In this document: one piece after another, positions 30,796 through 42,657 of the stretch | Layout: every line of letters starts with the position of its first letter | Numbering within the stretch: position 1 is the first letter of the stretch | Assembly: GCA_033032865.1 (NCBI GenBank) | Contig: JAWHQI010001217.1 | Coordinates: 37,910-101,909, forward strand | Origin: Dactylorhiza incarnata | Lineage: Eukaryota > Streptophyta > Magnoliopsida > Asparagales > Orchidaceae | Direction: 5' to 3' | Length of the DNA stretch: 64,000 bases | Notes under the pieces: generated by a model | Database searches by the model: none | The model's input: the letters and a program-made list of their open reading frames with translations, nothing else | What the model was told of the DNA's origin: nothing | Position numbers and translations under genes: made by a program

Positions 30796-32801
30796 TCACC
30801 TTGGATCCTTTCTCCTTCCAACGAATGCCGCAACATCCTGCATCTCGTTGACCGCAGTCCAGGCAGAAGCTAGGCTGTGATTGGCAACCATGGCAGCCCT
30901 ATGGATTTTAGACATTTCGCGGTCTACTTGCTCCATAGGGATTACCATGATTTCCGCCGATCTCTTTTCCGCGAGACCGCTGGAAGTGCCCGCTTTCATC
31001 GACATTTGAGGCCCGCCCCGGAGATTGGCGATCTCCGCAGCAAGTGCTGCGGCCTTCCCTCTATAATAATCGGCGTCCTTTTCGGCTTTTCGAAGCTTTT
31101 CTTCAAACTCGCCTCGAACCTGCTTTTCTTTGACTTCAAAGCTTGAAAGAATTTGCTTCTCCTTAGCTTCAAAATTCGCGGTCTGGATTCGGAGGCGGTC
31201 TTCTAGCATCCTCTCGCGATCTCGCATGACCCTCATGTCGTCAAGCATCGGCTTAAGGAGATCGGCGAACTCTGGAGGAATTGAAACTTTTTTTGGTATC
31301 TCACCTTCTTCAGAAGCTGAGCTCACAATTTCATCTGCAATCAGGAGAGAAAACGGTCAAAAGTAATCAGCATTTATTATCAAATAGAAAGTAAGGTTTT
31401 CGTGTGAAATACTTGACAGTGTAGAAAGACCGCAGTCAAGTAAGTTCTTTTCAGCATCTTTTGAGACCGCAGCATTGGCGGTCAACAAAAGGCGGTCAGA
31501 TCCTCTTAAGCATTCTAAATTGATTTTTTCTAATTGTCTTTTTCGCGACCGCTCGCCTTCTTTTCTTCTTCTTTTTAATTCAGCATTACTAATAAGAATG
31601 TCATCAGTTTCGATAATGACAATCTCAGGTCGCTTTCCAGGAGACGCAGGACGGGAAGCAAGTTTGGGAAGTGAATCAATCGGTCTCGCGATCATCTTCG
31701 CCTTACCAGCCTTAATAAAGTCTAACGCAGCTGCGCGGTCTGCCGCCTCCGCATCCAGCTCTTTTTCCGCTTCTAACAAAGCATCGCCGTGCTCATTAGA
31801 CGCAGCGGTCTCATTTTTTCCTTTTTTGACCGAGACCGCCTCTCCAGCGATCTTCTTTTTCTTTTCTTTCTTCCTCTTCTTTTTCTCCTTATCCTTCTCA
31901 GCAGCTAGAACTTCCTCTTTTTCTTTCCTTTCTTTCTCCGCGGCCATAGAAATCTTTTCTTTTTCTTTTCTCTCCCACTCTGCTTTGGCGATCTCCTCCT
32001 GCTTTCTTTTCTCTTCTTCTCTCCTCTTTAAATTCTCAGTGATCGCCGCAAGCCTGGCAATCTCATCCTCTTTTACTTTTCTTTCCTCCTCCTTTTTCCT
32101 CTCTTCTTCCTCTTCTTTCTTCTTTCTTTCTTCTTCCTTTCTCCTCTCTTCTTCCTCTTCTCTCTTCTTTCTCTCTTCTTCTTTTCTTTTTTCTTCAGCA
32201 GCTTCTTCCTCGGCGATCACTCTAAGTCGTTCAACCTCAAAAGGATCTGTTGACTGAAATAATCAAGGAAAAAATTAATAAAAGTCAATTTTGAAGTATG
32301 TATAAAATTTGAAGTATGATTGCTTACGCTTGAAAGATTCTCAACAGGGTTATCTCCAGAAAGATAAGTCTGAAGATCGATGTCGCCGGCGGTCATAATT
32401 TGTCCAGTTTTCACCCTCTTAGCGATCCGATCAGGAGAACTAGCTTCTTTTCTTTTTAAGTCTCTAGCGGCTTTTTCTTTATCAGCGATCTGACTTCTAA
32501 GATTCTTAGCTGAAGCCTGCACCTGCAACATAGCAGCCCTGATCGACTCCACAGAAGCGGTCTCTCCAGAACAATCGGCAGGTTGATTGACCATTTCCGA
32601 AGTCATCTTAGCAGCAGCTTCTGCGATCGTTAAATCAACAAGGACCTTGGAAGCAGGATCATCTTTTTTCTTTGAACTCTTGATCGATTTTTCTTTGCTA
32701 GAATTGACGGTCTTCTTCGAAATAATTTTCTTTGTTTTCGACGCAGATCCTGGCGATTTTCGAGATTGCGCTGATATTTTCATCAAGTCCAAAGCATCCA
32801 T
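30796..32801 (-). CDS. Antisense gene 1 of element A: three-exon, coiled-coil, 617 aa
   Basis: Exons on the minus strand: 32801-32328 (474 nt), 32253-31413 (841), 31334-30796 (539). Introns of 74 and 78 nt (GTAAGC...TTTCAG and GTATTT...TTGCAG); the joined 1854 nt are open. N-terminus basic and Ser/Lys-rich; centre (about residues 170-300) a long Glu/Lys/Arg coiled coil; then RRKEGERSRKRQLEKI, another coiled coil (RDRERMLEDRL) and a conserved tail (IMVIPMEQVDREMSKIHRAAM). No catalytic motif recognised. The tail and splice sites recur in element B. TATAAATA 94 nt upstream. Possibly a nuclear structural or DNA-binding partner (inference). Confidence 0.72.
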
Positions 32802-32894
32802 CTCAAAGGAAAAATTCTTTCACGATCTCAGTAAACAGCGACCGCTCAAGGATCAGGATCTCACAATGGTGTGGAATCTGAAAATCTGGGGTGG

Positions 32895-32902
32895 TATTTA
32901 TA
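32895..32902 (-). promoter_or_regulatory. TATA box of antisense gene 1 (element A)
   Basis: Minus strand TATAAATA, 94 nt before the ATG and about 90 bp from the 3' LTR. Directly upstream are GACCGCC and GAGACCGC (plus strand 32926-32940). Element B has the same arrangement (60375-60382, 95 nt). Confidence 0.65.
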
Positions 32903-32980
32903 GCTCAAGCCACATTTATGACAGTCGCGGTCTCGGCGGTCAAAGTTTACATTTTCGAAGTTCCAGCGTAACTTAAAAAT

Positions 32981-32992
32981 GTGCGGGGATTA
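32981..32992 (+). other. Polypurine tract of element A
   Basis: GTGCGGGGATTA directly before the 3' LTR; identical in element B. Short and interrupted, but in the required position. Confidence 0.65.
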
Positions 32993-33553
32993 TGTTTGCC
33001 CGGAAAGCCCGCGATCTAGTCTTTACGATGCAAAAAGGTGGTCTCAGCGGTCTTCATAATCAGTGATTGCGCAGATCGCCAGCCTTCAGCCTGATCAGTT
33101 TTCCTATGTTCCAAGCAGCTGAAGTTGTTCGAGACCGCCAGTCCGAGCGGTCTGGGCTTTTTTCCTGTTTTTACTATTCGCACCCCATTTCACTGCCCAG
33201 GCTCTCCTGTATCCCGGGCAGCCCGTAGTTTTTCAGTTCTGCCCGTTTGGGCAGCCCCCTCGTCTATAAATAGAGGGGTAGGGGTACCAGGAAAAGGACT
33301 TTTGGCTCCGAGGCTCCAGCTTACAACCTGTGTAAGCGGTCTCATTTTTTCGTGATCGCCATTTTACGATCGCCTTCTCTTTTTTCCAGCATCTTCTGTC
33401 TTAGTAACCTGCACTTCGCAGTTTTCTCCTGTCCCCTTTAGTGTGAATTTTGGAGGTACCATTTTTGGCACCAACAGAACGAAACCTGCACTTCGCAGTT
33501 TTCTCCTGTCCCCTTTAGTGTGAATTTTGGAGGTACCATTTTTGGCACCAACA
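32993..33553 (+). mobile_element. Element A 3' LTR (561 bp)
   Basis: Same length as the 5' LTR, including the 77-bp duplication. Differences seen by eye: GATTGCGC vs GATCGCGC, CCCAGGCTC vs CCCCGACTC, CTGCAC vs CTACAC, CGCAG vs CGTAG. Ends CACCAACA, followed by GGCAC. Confidence 0.93.
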
Positions 33554-34006
33554 GGCACGCCCTTGGTCATGGCCGTGACCGAGGGTGTGTAATACTAAAT
33601 TAGGCTGGCGGCCTGATCAGGAAGCTGGAAGATGGCTGGGTTGAGTCATGGCCGTGACTTGATGTCACGCCCTTGGTCATGGCCGTGACCGAGGGCGTGT
33701 AATACTAAATTGGGCTGGCGGCATGATCAGGCAGCTGGAAGATGGCTGGCTTGAGTCATGGTCGTGACTTGAAGTCACGCCCTTGGTCATGGCCGTGACC
33801 GATGGCGTGTACTGAAGATTTTTGCAGACTTGTCCCATTCTTTCCCCTGAACATGGCTGTGAGCTTGAATTTGCTATTAGCAGCCCCAGATTACCTGAAA
33901 ACATAAAATAAAGCGAATTAGATATATATTAAACTAAAATTATATAAAAACTAATTAATTACTACTAAAATACTATATAAAATTAACTATAAATAATGCA
34001 CTATCA
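33554..34006 (-). mobile_element. D-family LTR of U4, part after element A
   Basis: Resumes with the target duplication GGCAC and the remaining minisatellite repeats, then the AT-rich outer part ending GCACTATCA. Joined to 16733-18079 it gives a normal LTR minus 25 bp. Confidence 0.87.
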
Positions 34007-35368
34007 AATACCCCCATACTTAAGCTTTTGCTATTCCAGAGCAAAAACTAATTTATAAGTATGAGAAGAGTTTATAGGGCATTTCCAAAAAGATTTACTT
34101 CTAATTATGCATTTCAAATCTCATAAAACTCATGTCAAAATAAGTTAAGAAATTAAAATTCAGATTTATAAGAAATAATTAATAATTCATAAATTTAAAT
34201 GAGTAGAATAAATTTTAGTTTTGAAATTCTCTAACTAAATCTTCATAAACAAAATTGCATTGAATTAAGCAAAATATTCCAAGATTAAAATTATAGAAAC
34301 TTTACAATCATGAGAAACTTTTAGAAAACTACAAAATATTAACTATGCTCTCTCAATAATATCTTGGATAAACAAGTGAACTTGGCTAAATGGGGTAAAA
34401 TTGGCATTGAAGAAGTTACTTTGTATATGGGAAATGATGAATTTTATCCTCTCATTTCCATCTTTTTTTTAATTTCTTGTTCTTTTTATATCCCAAATGT
34501 ATATGTTTAGGAGTGATGAATTTTATCCTCTCAACTCCATGCCATATAATCTTTTGCTGATTTGGGTGCATATGTTTAGGAATGATGAATTTTATCCTCT
34601 CATTCCATGACATATGATCTTTTCAAAATTTTTTATGCCAAACAATGGGTTTAACAAAAAGGTAGGAAAAAGGCTAAACAAATTCCAAAGATACATTTTA
34701 AGAGCATAGAAAATAATTTGAGCAATCTACAAGAAACTATGAGTTCAAGGTAATATAAGTAAAATCTAGAGATATTTAACACAATTACTACAAAATTGAA
34801 TTATGATATTTTAAAGAGAGAAAGTAAAACTAAGAAATATTCTAAACAAGTCAAAATAATGAAAAACTCATTAAATCAAATTCATCTAAAATTTAAATCT
34901 AACATATTTTGAAAAGAAATATATGATTTAAAAATTCATAAAAAGAAAACTCCTTAAAAAGCCTATAAAGACAACTCATAATTAAAATTAATTTTGCATA
35001 AATGAAGTTTGGAGAAATTTAATAATACAAAATTTATTTTATTAGATTAATAGTTTAATTTTTTTTTTATTTTTCATATTTTTAAAACAAAATTGAAAAA
35101 GAAAACAAAGAAACATTTTTTTATGATTTTTAACATTTTTCGCAATTTTTTTTTTGAATTTTTTTTTGAATAAAAATAAACAGAAGAGCACCCCCCCCCC
35201 CCATAGTTAAAGGTAAACATTGTCCCCAATGTTTATAAACAAGGATGAAAAGGCAAAAATAGGAAAAGAAAATGCATAAAATAAAAGAAAATTGCAAAAA
35301 TATAAAGATAAGCAAGGGGTGCCTCCCAAGAGCGCTTTGTTTAACGTCTTTTAGCTAGACGTTAAGGA

Positions 35369-36349
35369 TTAGCTAAAAGGATATTCAAATTGAAAATGCA
35401 CAGGCAACTCCCTTAATTCACGCTGAGGTGAAAATGCCGAAAACTGTTGCCCGGCGACTCCTCCGCTATAATCCTGATTCTTTTGTTCTCCGTTAGCGCG
35501 AAATTGTGAAGCCAAATTACCTATACATACCCTAGGTAATTTGGATTGATGGAGATGAGCGGCAAATGGATCGGTGAAGATGTTTGGTTGCAATGGCTCA
35601 TCATCTACAAGAAAATTATTAGTATAAAAAGAATCAAGATTAAGCGAGTCAAAAAAATTTTCACAAGGAGGAGTTTCTTGTGAAAATACATGATTAAGCG
35701 CCGGTTGTTTATTTTCAAAAATAAACGAATTATCAGAAAAATCAATACCAAGTGGAGAAAATTCATGAGACACAATTTCTTCATGAATAATAATTTCATG
35801 AAAAAGAGAAGACAGGGCGGGCGAAGGAGAAGAAGAAAAATTTTCATTTTCTAATTCGTCCGGTGTCTCCATGACTTTGCGAAATTCTTGGTACAATTGT
35901 TCTTCTTGATCTTGAGAATAAACATTTAAAGTGGGAGAAATAACATTCGGAAAAATTTCAAGATCAGAAGAAGAACAAATCTGTGGAAAAAGCGAGGAAA
36001 GCAAATCATAATTGAAGGAATTTCTTTCTTCGCACTGAAAACTATCCGGGTGACCTTTCCACCATGAATAATCAACATCAGAGTAAGAAGGAGATTCACT
36101 CAAAGCATTATTTAAAGAAAAATTATTTTCATCATAAAAATTATAATTTTCATTATAAAAACTATAATTTTCATTAGAAAAATTAATTTGATTTTCATTA
36201 GAAAAATGTTGAAATGAAAAATAGCATTCCTCACTAGAATGATGACCCCCACAAAAAGGACAGATAATTTGGCGCATTCGTGCGGCTTCCAAAAGAATGA
36301 CTTTATTTTGAAGCTCGACAACTTTTGCGGCCAACTGCGATAACATCAT
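35369..36349 (-). CDS. D-family ORF, 326 aa, intact copy (U5)
   Basis: Full-length frame with the same zinc-knuckle motif, Asn-rich and acidic regions as U2. Differs at scattered residues (for example SLFPQICSS, ENFFDSLN, RVCIGNL). Belongs to the subtype of U4-U8. Confidence 0.65.
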   Translation of the reverse strand: MMLSQLAAKVVELQNKVILLEAARMRQIICPFCGGHHSSEECYFSFQHFSNENQINFSNENYSFYNENYNFYDENNFSLNNALSESPSYSDVDYSWWKGHPDSFQCEERNSFNYDLLSSLFPQICSSSDLEIFPNVISPTLNVYSQDQEEQLYQEFRKVMETPDELENENFSSSPSPALSSLFHEIIIHEEIVSHEFSPLGIDFSDNSFIFENKQPALNHVFSQETPPCENFFDSLNLDSFYTNNFLVDDEPLQPNIFTDPFAAHLHQSKLPRVCIGNLASQFRANGEQKNQDYSGGVAGQQFSAFSPQRELRELPVHFQFEYPFS

Positions 36350-36489
36350 ATTTTTTGAAAAAGAAAAATAAACAACCGTTACCTAATAAAAGTGAATTTT
36401 AAAAGAAAAGGCAAAAAGAGAAATGGGGGTGGAGAAAGAGAAAGATAAAAGTAATAAAATTCACGCTTTCAAAATATCAACAAAAATAT

Positions 36490-36507
36490 TCCCCGGCAAC
36501 GGCGCCA
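36490..36507 (-). other. Primer binding site, tRNA-Asp type (U5)
   Basis: Same 18-nt Asp-tRNA complement 6 nt from the LTR end. Confidence 0.9.
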
Positions 36508-36513
36508 AAAACT

Positions 36514-38333
36514 TGATAGCTAAAATTTAGGATATAAATAATTTTCTCCAAATTCTACGAACTATAGGCAAGAGCACCTATCGTTCATAGCATAGGATAT
36601 TTAAAACAAATAAATATCAAGTGTCGTATTCCACGGGTTTGTTGACTACTTCTACTCACGCAAATTAATATTATTTTATCGAAATTAATATGAAGTTTTG
36701 AAAATAATTAAATAAAGAGAAACATTTGATCGGGAATCCTTCTAAAGTAAAATATTTCATAAATCTAGAATTCGAAAGAAATCGATTTAGACAAACTTGA
36801 CCGTGTAGGTTCCCAAAATATGATAGAGCCTCTCTCGAGAGAACTACCACCTAACCTTAGGTTGATCGATTAAGACCCCTCGGCCAGTCGAAACCCCTAA
36901 GCTTGCTTTATGCGGTGAGCCCCACTATTGGATTTGACTCCAATCCGGAAGAATTTCATCACCCTCTCTCGAGGAGTGCAAACAATTCTTTTTACTGATG
37001 AGCGATCTACCGTATTTACGGATCTCTCGATACACTAAAATATGGATCAAACTTGATTTTCATACACTAGAAATATGAAACCAATAATTGCAAATCATCG
37101 GTAAATCTTAGTTTCCAAATCCAAACTAAGAATAAAAGATTACGAAATATAAAAACTTAGGAAATCATCCGATCAAATGCTATAAAATTAGTTAAACATG
37201 ATTTAAAAAGAAGAACAATTTAATTTCTAAGAAAAGGAATAACACATACAAGAAATAAAATTCTAAACTAAGAATTAAGAAGTGCAAGACAAGAAGTAAA
37301 TTGCATAAAGAAAATACAATAAGAAAATGCTGAAAAAACTAATCTAAAAATGACCCAATCTAAGCTAGGATCCGATTCCCAACACTTTGGCAGCAGTTGG
37401 CTTTAATAGGTAGAAAATTGCTGAGTCACGCCCTTGGTCACGCCCGTGACCAAGGGCGTGTAAGCTGCGTAATTGCGTCTTGAAAGCCCGGGAACGTTGG
37501 GGAAGAAAAAAACCGCCAAAATTAATCATTTCGACGGTCACGGCCTCGGTCACCCCCGTGACCTAGGGCGTGACTTGACCGAATCTGGAAACGGCGGGAA
37601 ACGGCGCGATCTGGAGTTATTCTGGCAGTTGCGGGAATGGTCACCCCCTAGGTCATGGCCGTGACATGTAGTCACGCCCGTGACAGAGGGCGTGACATGA
37701 CCGAGTCTGGAAACGGCGCGATCTGGAGTTATTCTGGCAGTTGCGCGTTGGGTCACCCCCTAGGTCATGGTCGTGACATGGAGTCATGCCCGTGACCTGG
37801 GGCGTGTAGGCTGGAAATGATGTGGCGGCGTGTTCTGGCAGCTGGAAGATGGCTGGGTTGAGTCATGGCCGTGACTTGATGGCACGCCCTTGGTCATGGC
37901 CGTGACCGAGGGCGTGTAATACTAAATTAGGCTGGCGGCCTGATCAGGCAGCTGGAAGATGGCTGGGTTGAGTCATGGCCGTGACTTGATGTCACGCCCT
38001 TGGTCATGGCCGTGACCGAGGGCGTGTAATACTAAATTGGGCTGGCGGCATGATCAGGCAGCTGGAAGATGCCTGGGTTGAGTCATGGCCGTGACTTGAA
38101 GTCACGCCCTTGGTCATGGCCGTGACCGAGGGCGTGTACTGAAGATTTTTGCAGACTTGTCCCATTCTTTCCCCTGAACATGGCTGTGAGCTTTAATTTG
38201 CTATTAGCAGCCCCAGATTACCTGAAAACATAAAATAAAGCGAATTAGATATATATTAAACTAAAATTATATAAAAACTAATTAATTACTACTAAAATAC
38301 TATATAAAATTAACTATAAATAATGCACTATCA
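36514..38333 (-). mobile_element. D-family LTR of U5 (1820 bp), altered TATA box
   Basis: TGATAG/CTATCA ends, palindrome and minisatellite present. The TATA box reads TATTAAAG instead of TATAAAAG (plus strand GGCTTTAATAGG near 37400), so this copy may be promoter-weak. Confidence 0.87.
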
Positions 38334-39692
38334 AATACCCCCATACTTAAGCTTTTGCTATTCCAGAGCAAAAACTAATTTATAAGTATGAGAAGAGTTT
38401 ATAGGGCATTTCCAAAAAGATTTACTTCTAATTATGCACTTCAAATCTCAAAAAACTCATGTCAAAATAAGTTAAGAAATTAAAATTCAGATTTATAAGA
38501 AATAATTAATAATTCATAAATTGAAATGAGTAGAATAAATTTTAGTTTTGAAATTCTCTAACTAAATCTTCATAAACAAAATTGCATTGAATTAAGCAAA
38601 ATATTCCAAGATTAAAATTATAGAAACTTTACAATCATGAGAAACTTTTAGAAAACTACAAAATATTAACTATGTTCTCTCAATAATATCTTGGATAAAC
38701 AAGTGAACTTGGCTAAATGGGGTAAAATTGGCATTGAAGAAGTTACTTTGTATATGGGAAATGATGAATTTTATCCTCTCATTTCCATTTTTTTAATTTC
38801 TTCTTCTTTTTATATCCCAAATGTATATGTTTAGGAGTGATGAATTTTATCCTCTCAACTCCATGCCATATAATCTTTTGCTGATTTGGGTGCATATGTT
38901 TAGGAATGATGAATTTTATCCTCTCATTCCATGACATATGATCTTTTCAAAATTTTTTATGCCAAACAATGGGTTTAACAAAAAGGTAGGAAAAAGGCTA
39001 AACAAATTCCAAAGATACATTTTAAGAGCATAGAAAATAATTTGAGCAATCTACAAGAAACTATGAGTTCAAGGTAATATAAGTAAAATCTAGAGATATT
39101 TAACACAATTACAACAAAATTGAATTATGATATTTTAAAGAGAGAAAGTAAAACTAAGAAATATTCTAAACAAGTCAAAATAATGAAAAACTCATTAAAT
39201 CAAATTCATCTAAAATTTAAATCTAACATATTTTGAAGAGAAATATATGATTTAAAAATTCATAAAAAGAAAACTCCTTAAAAAGCCTATAAAGACAACT
39301 CATAATTAAAATTAATTTTGCATAAATGAAGTTTGGAGAAATTTAATAATACAAAATTTATTTTATTAGATTAATAGTTTAATTTTTTTTTTATTTTTCA
39401 TATTTTTAAAACAAAATTGAAAAAGAAAACAAAGAAACATTTTTTTATGATTTTTAACATTTTTCGCAATTTTTTTTTGAAATTTTTTTTTTGAATAAAA
39501 ATAAACAGAAGAGCACACCCCCCCCATACTTAAAGGTAAACATTGTCCCCAATGTTTATAAACAAGGATGAAAAGGCAAAAATAGGAAAAGAAAATGCAT
39601 AAAATAAAAGAAAAATTGCAAAAATATAAAGATAAGCAAGGGGTGCCTCCCAAGAGCGCTTTGTTTAACGTCTTTTAGCTAGACGTTAAGGA

Positions 39693-40673
39693 TTAGCTAA
39701 AAGGATATTCAAATTGAAAATGCACAGGCAACTCCCTTAATTCACGCTGAGGTGAAAATGCCGAAAACTGTTGCCCGGCGACTCCTCCGCTATAATCCTG
39801 ATTCTTTTGTTCTCCGTTAGCGCGAAATTGTGAAGCCAAATTACCTATACATACCCTAGGTAATTTGGATTGATGGAGATGAGCGGCAAATGGATCGGTG
39901 AAGATGTTTGGTTGCAATGGATCATCATCTACAAGAAAATTATTAGTATAAAAAGAATCAAGATTAAGCGAGTCAGAAAAATTTTCACAAGGAGGAGTTT
40001 CTTGTGAAAATACATGATTAAGCGCCGGTTGTTTATTTTCAAAAATAAACGAATTATCAGAAAAATCAATACCAAGTGGAGAAAATTCATGAGACACAAT
40101 TTCTTCATGAATAATAATTTCATGAAAAAGAGAAGACAGGGCGGGCGAAGGAGAAGAAGAAAAATTTTCATTTTCTAATTCGTCCGGTGTCTCCATGACT
40201 TTGCGAAATTCTTGGTACAATTGTTCTTCTTGATCTTGAGAATAAACATTTAAAGTGGGAGAAATAACATTCGGAAAAATTTCAAGATCAGAAGAAGGAC
40301 AAATCTGTGGAAAAGGCGAGGAAAGCAAATCATAATTGAAGGAATTTCTTTCTTCGCACTGAAAACTATCCGGGTGACCTTTCCACCATGAATAATCAAC
40401 ATCAGAGTAAGAAGGAGATTCACTCAAAGCATTATTTAAAGAAAAATTATTTTCATCATAAAAATTATAATTTTCATTATAAAAACTATAATTTTCATTA
40501 GAAAAATTAATTTGATTTTCATTAGAAAAATGTTGAAATGAAAAATAGCATTCCTCACTAGAATGATGACCCCCACAAAAAGGACAGATAATTTGGCGCA
40601 TTCGTGCGGCTTCCAAAAGAATGACTTTATTTTGAAGCTAAACAACTTTTGCGGCCAACTGCGATAACATCAT
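39693..40673 (-). pseudogene. D-family ORF with nonsense at codon 12 (U6)
   Basis: The ATGATG start is kept at 40673, but the Glu codon of VVELQ becomes TAG (40640-40638). The remaining 307-residue frame (40616-39693) retains the zinc knuckle and the rest, so an internal start could in principle still give a near-complete protein. Confidence 0.7.
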
Positions 40674-40813
40674 ATTTTTTGAAAAAGAAAAATAAACAAC
40701 CGTTACCTAATAAAAGTGAATTTTAAAAGAAAAGGCAAAAAGAGAAATGGGGGTGGAGAAAGAGAATGATAAAAGTAATAAAATTCACGCTTTCAAAATA
40801 TCAACAAAAATAT

Positions 40814-40831
40814 TCCCCGGCAACGGCGCCA
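40814..40831 (-). other. Primer binding site, tRNA-Asp type (U6)
   Basis: Same 18-nt Asp-tRNA complement 6 nt from the LTR end. Confidence 0.9.
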
Positions 40832-40837
40832 AAAACT

Positions 40838-42657
40838 TGATAGCTAAAATTTAGGATATAAATAATTTTCTCCAAATTCTACGAACTATAGGCAAGAGCA
40901 CCTATCGTTCATAGCATAGGATATTTAAAACAAATAAATATCAAGTGTCGTATTCCACGGGTTTGTTGACTACTTCTACTCACGCAAATTAATATTATTT
41001 TATCGAAATTAATATGAAGTTTTGAAAATAATTAAATAAAGAGAAACATTTGATCGGGAATCCTTCTAAAGTAAAATATTTCATAAATCTAGAATTCGAA
41101 AGAAATCGATTTAGACAAACTTGACCGTGGAGGTTCCCAAAATATAATAGAGCCTCTCTCGATAGAACTACCACCTAACCTTAGGTTGATCGATTAAGAC
41201 CCCTCGGCCAGTCGAAACCCCTAAGCTTGCTTTATGCGGTGAGCCCCACTATTGGATTTGACTCCAATCCGGAAGAATTTCATCACCCTCTCTCGAGGAG
41301 TGCAAACAATTCTTTTTACTGATGAGCGATCTACCGTATTTACGGATCTCTCGATACACTAAAATATGGATCAAACTTGATTTTCATACACTAGAAATAT
41401 GAAACCAATAATTGCAAATCATCGGTAAATCTTAGTTTCCAAATCCAAACTAAGAATAAAAGATTACGAAATATAAAAACTTAGGAAATCATCCGATCAA
41501 ATGCTATAAAATTAGTTAAACATGATTTAAAAAGAAAAACAATTTAATTTCTAAGAAAAGGAATAACACATACAAGAAATAAAATTCTAAACTAAGAATT
41601 AAGAAGTGCAAGACAAGAAGTAAATTGCATAAAGAAAATACAATAAGAAAATGCTGAAAAAACTAATCTAAAAATGACCCAATCTAAGCTAGGATCTGAT
41701 TCCCAACACTTTGGCAGCAGCTGGCTTTTATAGGTAGAAAATTGCTGAGTCACGCCCTTGGTCACGCCCGTGACCAAGGGCGTGTAAGCTGCGTAATTGC
41801 GTCTTGAAAGCCCGGGAACGTTGGGGAAGAAAAAACCGCCAAAATTAATCATTTCGACGGGTCACGGCCTCGGTCACCCCCGTGACCTAGGGCGTGACTT
41901 GACCGAATCTGGAAACGGCAATAAACGGCGCGATCTGGAGTTATTCTGGCAGTTGCGGGAATGGTCACCCCCTAGGTCATGGCCGTGACATCTAGTCACG
42001 CCCGTGACAGAGGGCGTGACATGACCGAGTCTGGAAACGGCGCGATCTGGAGTTATTCTGGCAGTTGCGCGTTGGGTCACCCCCTAGGTCATGGCCGTGA
42101 CATGGAGTCATGCCCGTGACCTGGGGCGTGTAGGCTGGAAATGATGTGGCGGCGTGTTCTGGCAGCTGGAAGATGGCTGGGTTGAGTCATGGCCGTGACT
42201 TGATGGCACGCCCTTGCTCATGGCCGTGACTGAGGGCGTGTAATACTAAATTAGGCTGGCGGCCTGATCAGGCAGCTGGAAGATGGCTGGGTTGAGTCAT
42301 GGCCGAGACTTGATGTCACGCCCTTGGTCATGGCCGTGACCGAGGGCCTGTAATACTAAATTGGGCTGGCGGCATGATCAGGCAGCTGGAAGATGCCTGG
42401 GTTGAGTCATGGCCGTGACTTGAAGTCACGCCCTTGGTCATGGCCGTGACCGAGGGTGTGTACTGAAGATTTTTGCAGACTTGTCCCATTCTTTCCCCTG
42501 AACATGGCTGTGAGCTTGAATTTGCTATTAGCAGCCCCAGATTACCTGAAAACATAAAATAAAGCGAATTAGATATATATTAAACTAAAATTATATAAAA
42601 ACTAATTAATTACTACTAAAATACTATATAAAATTAACTATAAATAATGCACTATCA
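40838..42657 (-). mobile_element. D-family LTR of U6 (1820 bp)
   Basis: TGATAG/CTATCA ends; palindrome intact near 41751-41784; minisatellite with a few private changes (GACATCTAGTCACG, CTTGCTCATGG). Confidence 0.87.

Larger units (their letters stand above)
18080..33553 (+). mobile_element. Element A: Tat-lineage Ty3/gypsy retrotransposon
   Basis: Bounded by two 561-bp direct repeats (TGTTTGCCCGG...CACCAACA) and flanked by 5-bp target duplications GGCAC (18075-18079 and 33554-33558). Order: 5' LTR, 55-nt leader, gag, protease, reverse transcriptase, RNase H, archaeal-type RNase H, integrase, a conserved non-coding block, two minus-strand genes, polypurine tract, 3' LTR. Total 15,474 bp including element C in gag; about 12.6 kb without it. 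About five differences between the LTRs by eye suggest a fairly recent insertion. The sense frame is dead (insertion, two frameshifts, one nonsense). Confidence 0.95.
34007..36513 (-). mobile_element. D unit U5, internal region (2507 bp)
   Basis: Standard layout with intact ORF (36349-35369), primer site 36490-36507 and G-run of about 12. AT-rich part 34020-35330 without a supported gene. Confidence 0.87.
38334..40837 (-). mobile_element. D unit U6, internal region (2504 bp)
   Basis: Standard layout; primer site 40814-40831, ORF with early nonsense, G-run of eight, AT-rich non-coding DNA 38350-39650. Confidence 0.87.

Noticed and set aside
31475..32257. 260-aa Ser/Phe-rich plus-strand frame in element A, and 101-133 aa plus-strand frames in B (56204-59596)
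   Set aside because: Opposite-strand shadows of the Glu/Lys-rich coiled-coil exon and of gene 2; the spliced minus-strand reading has introns, TATA box and conservation.
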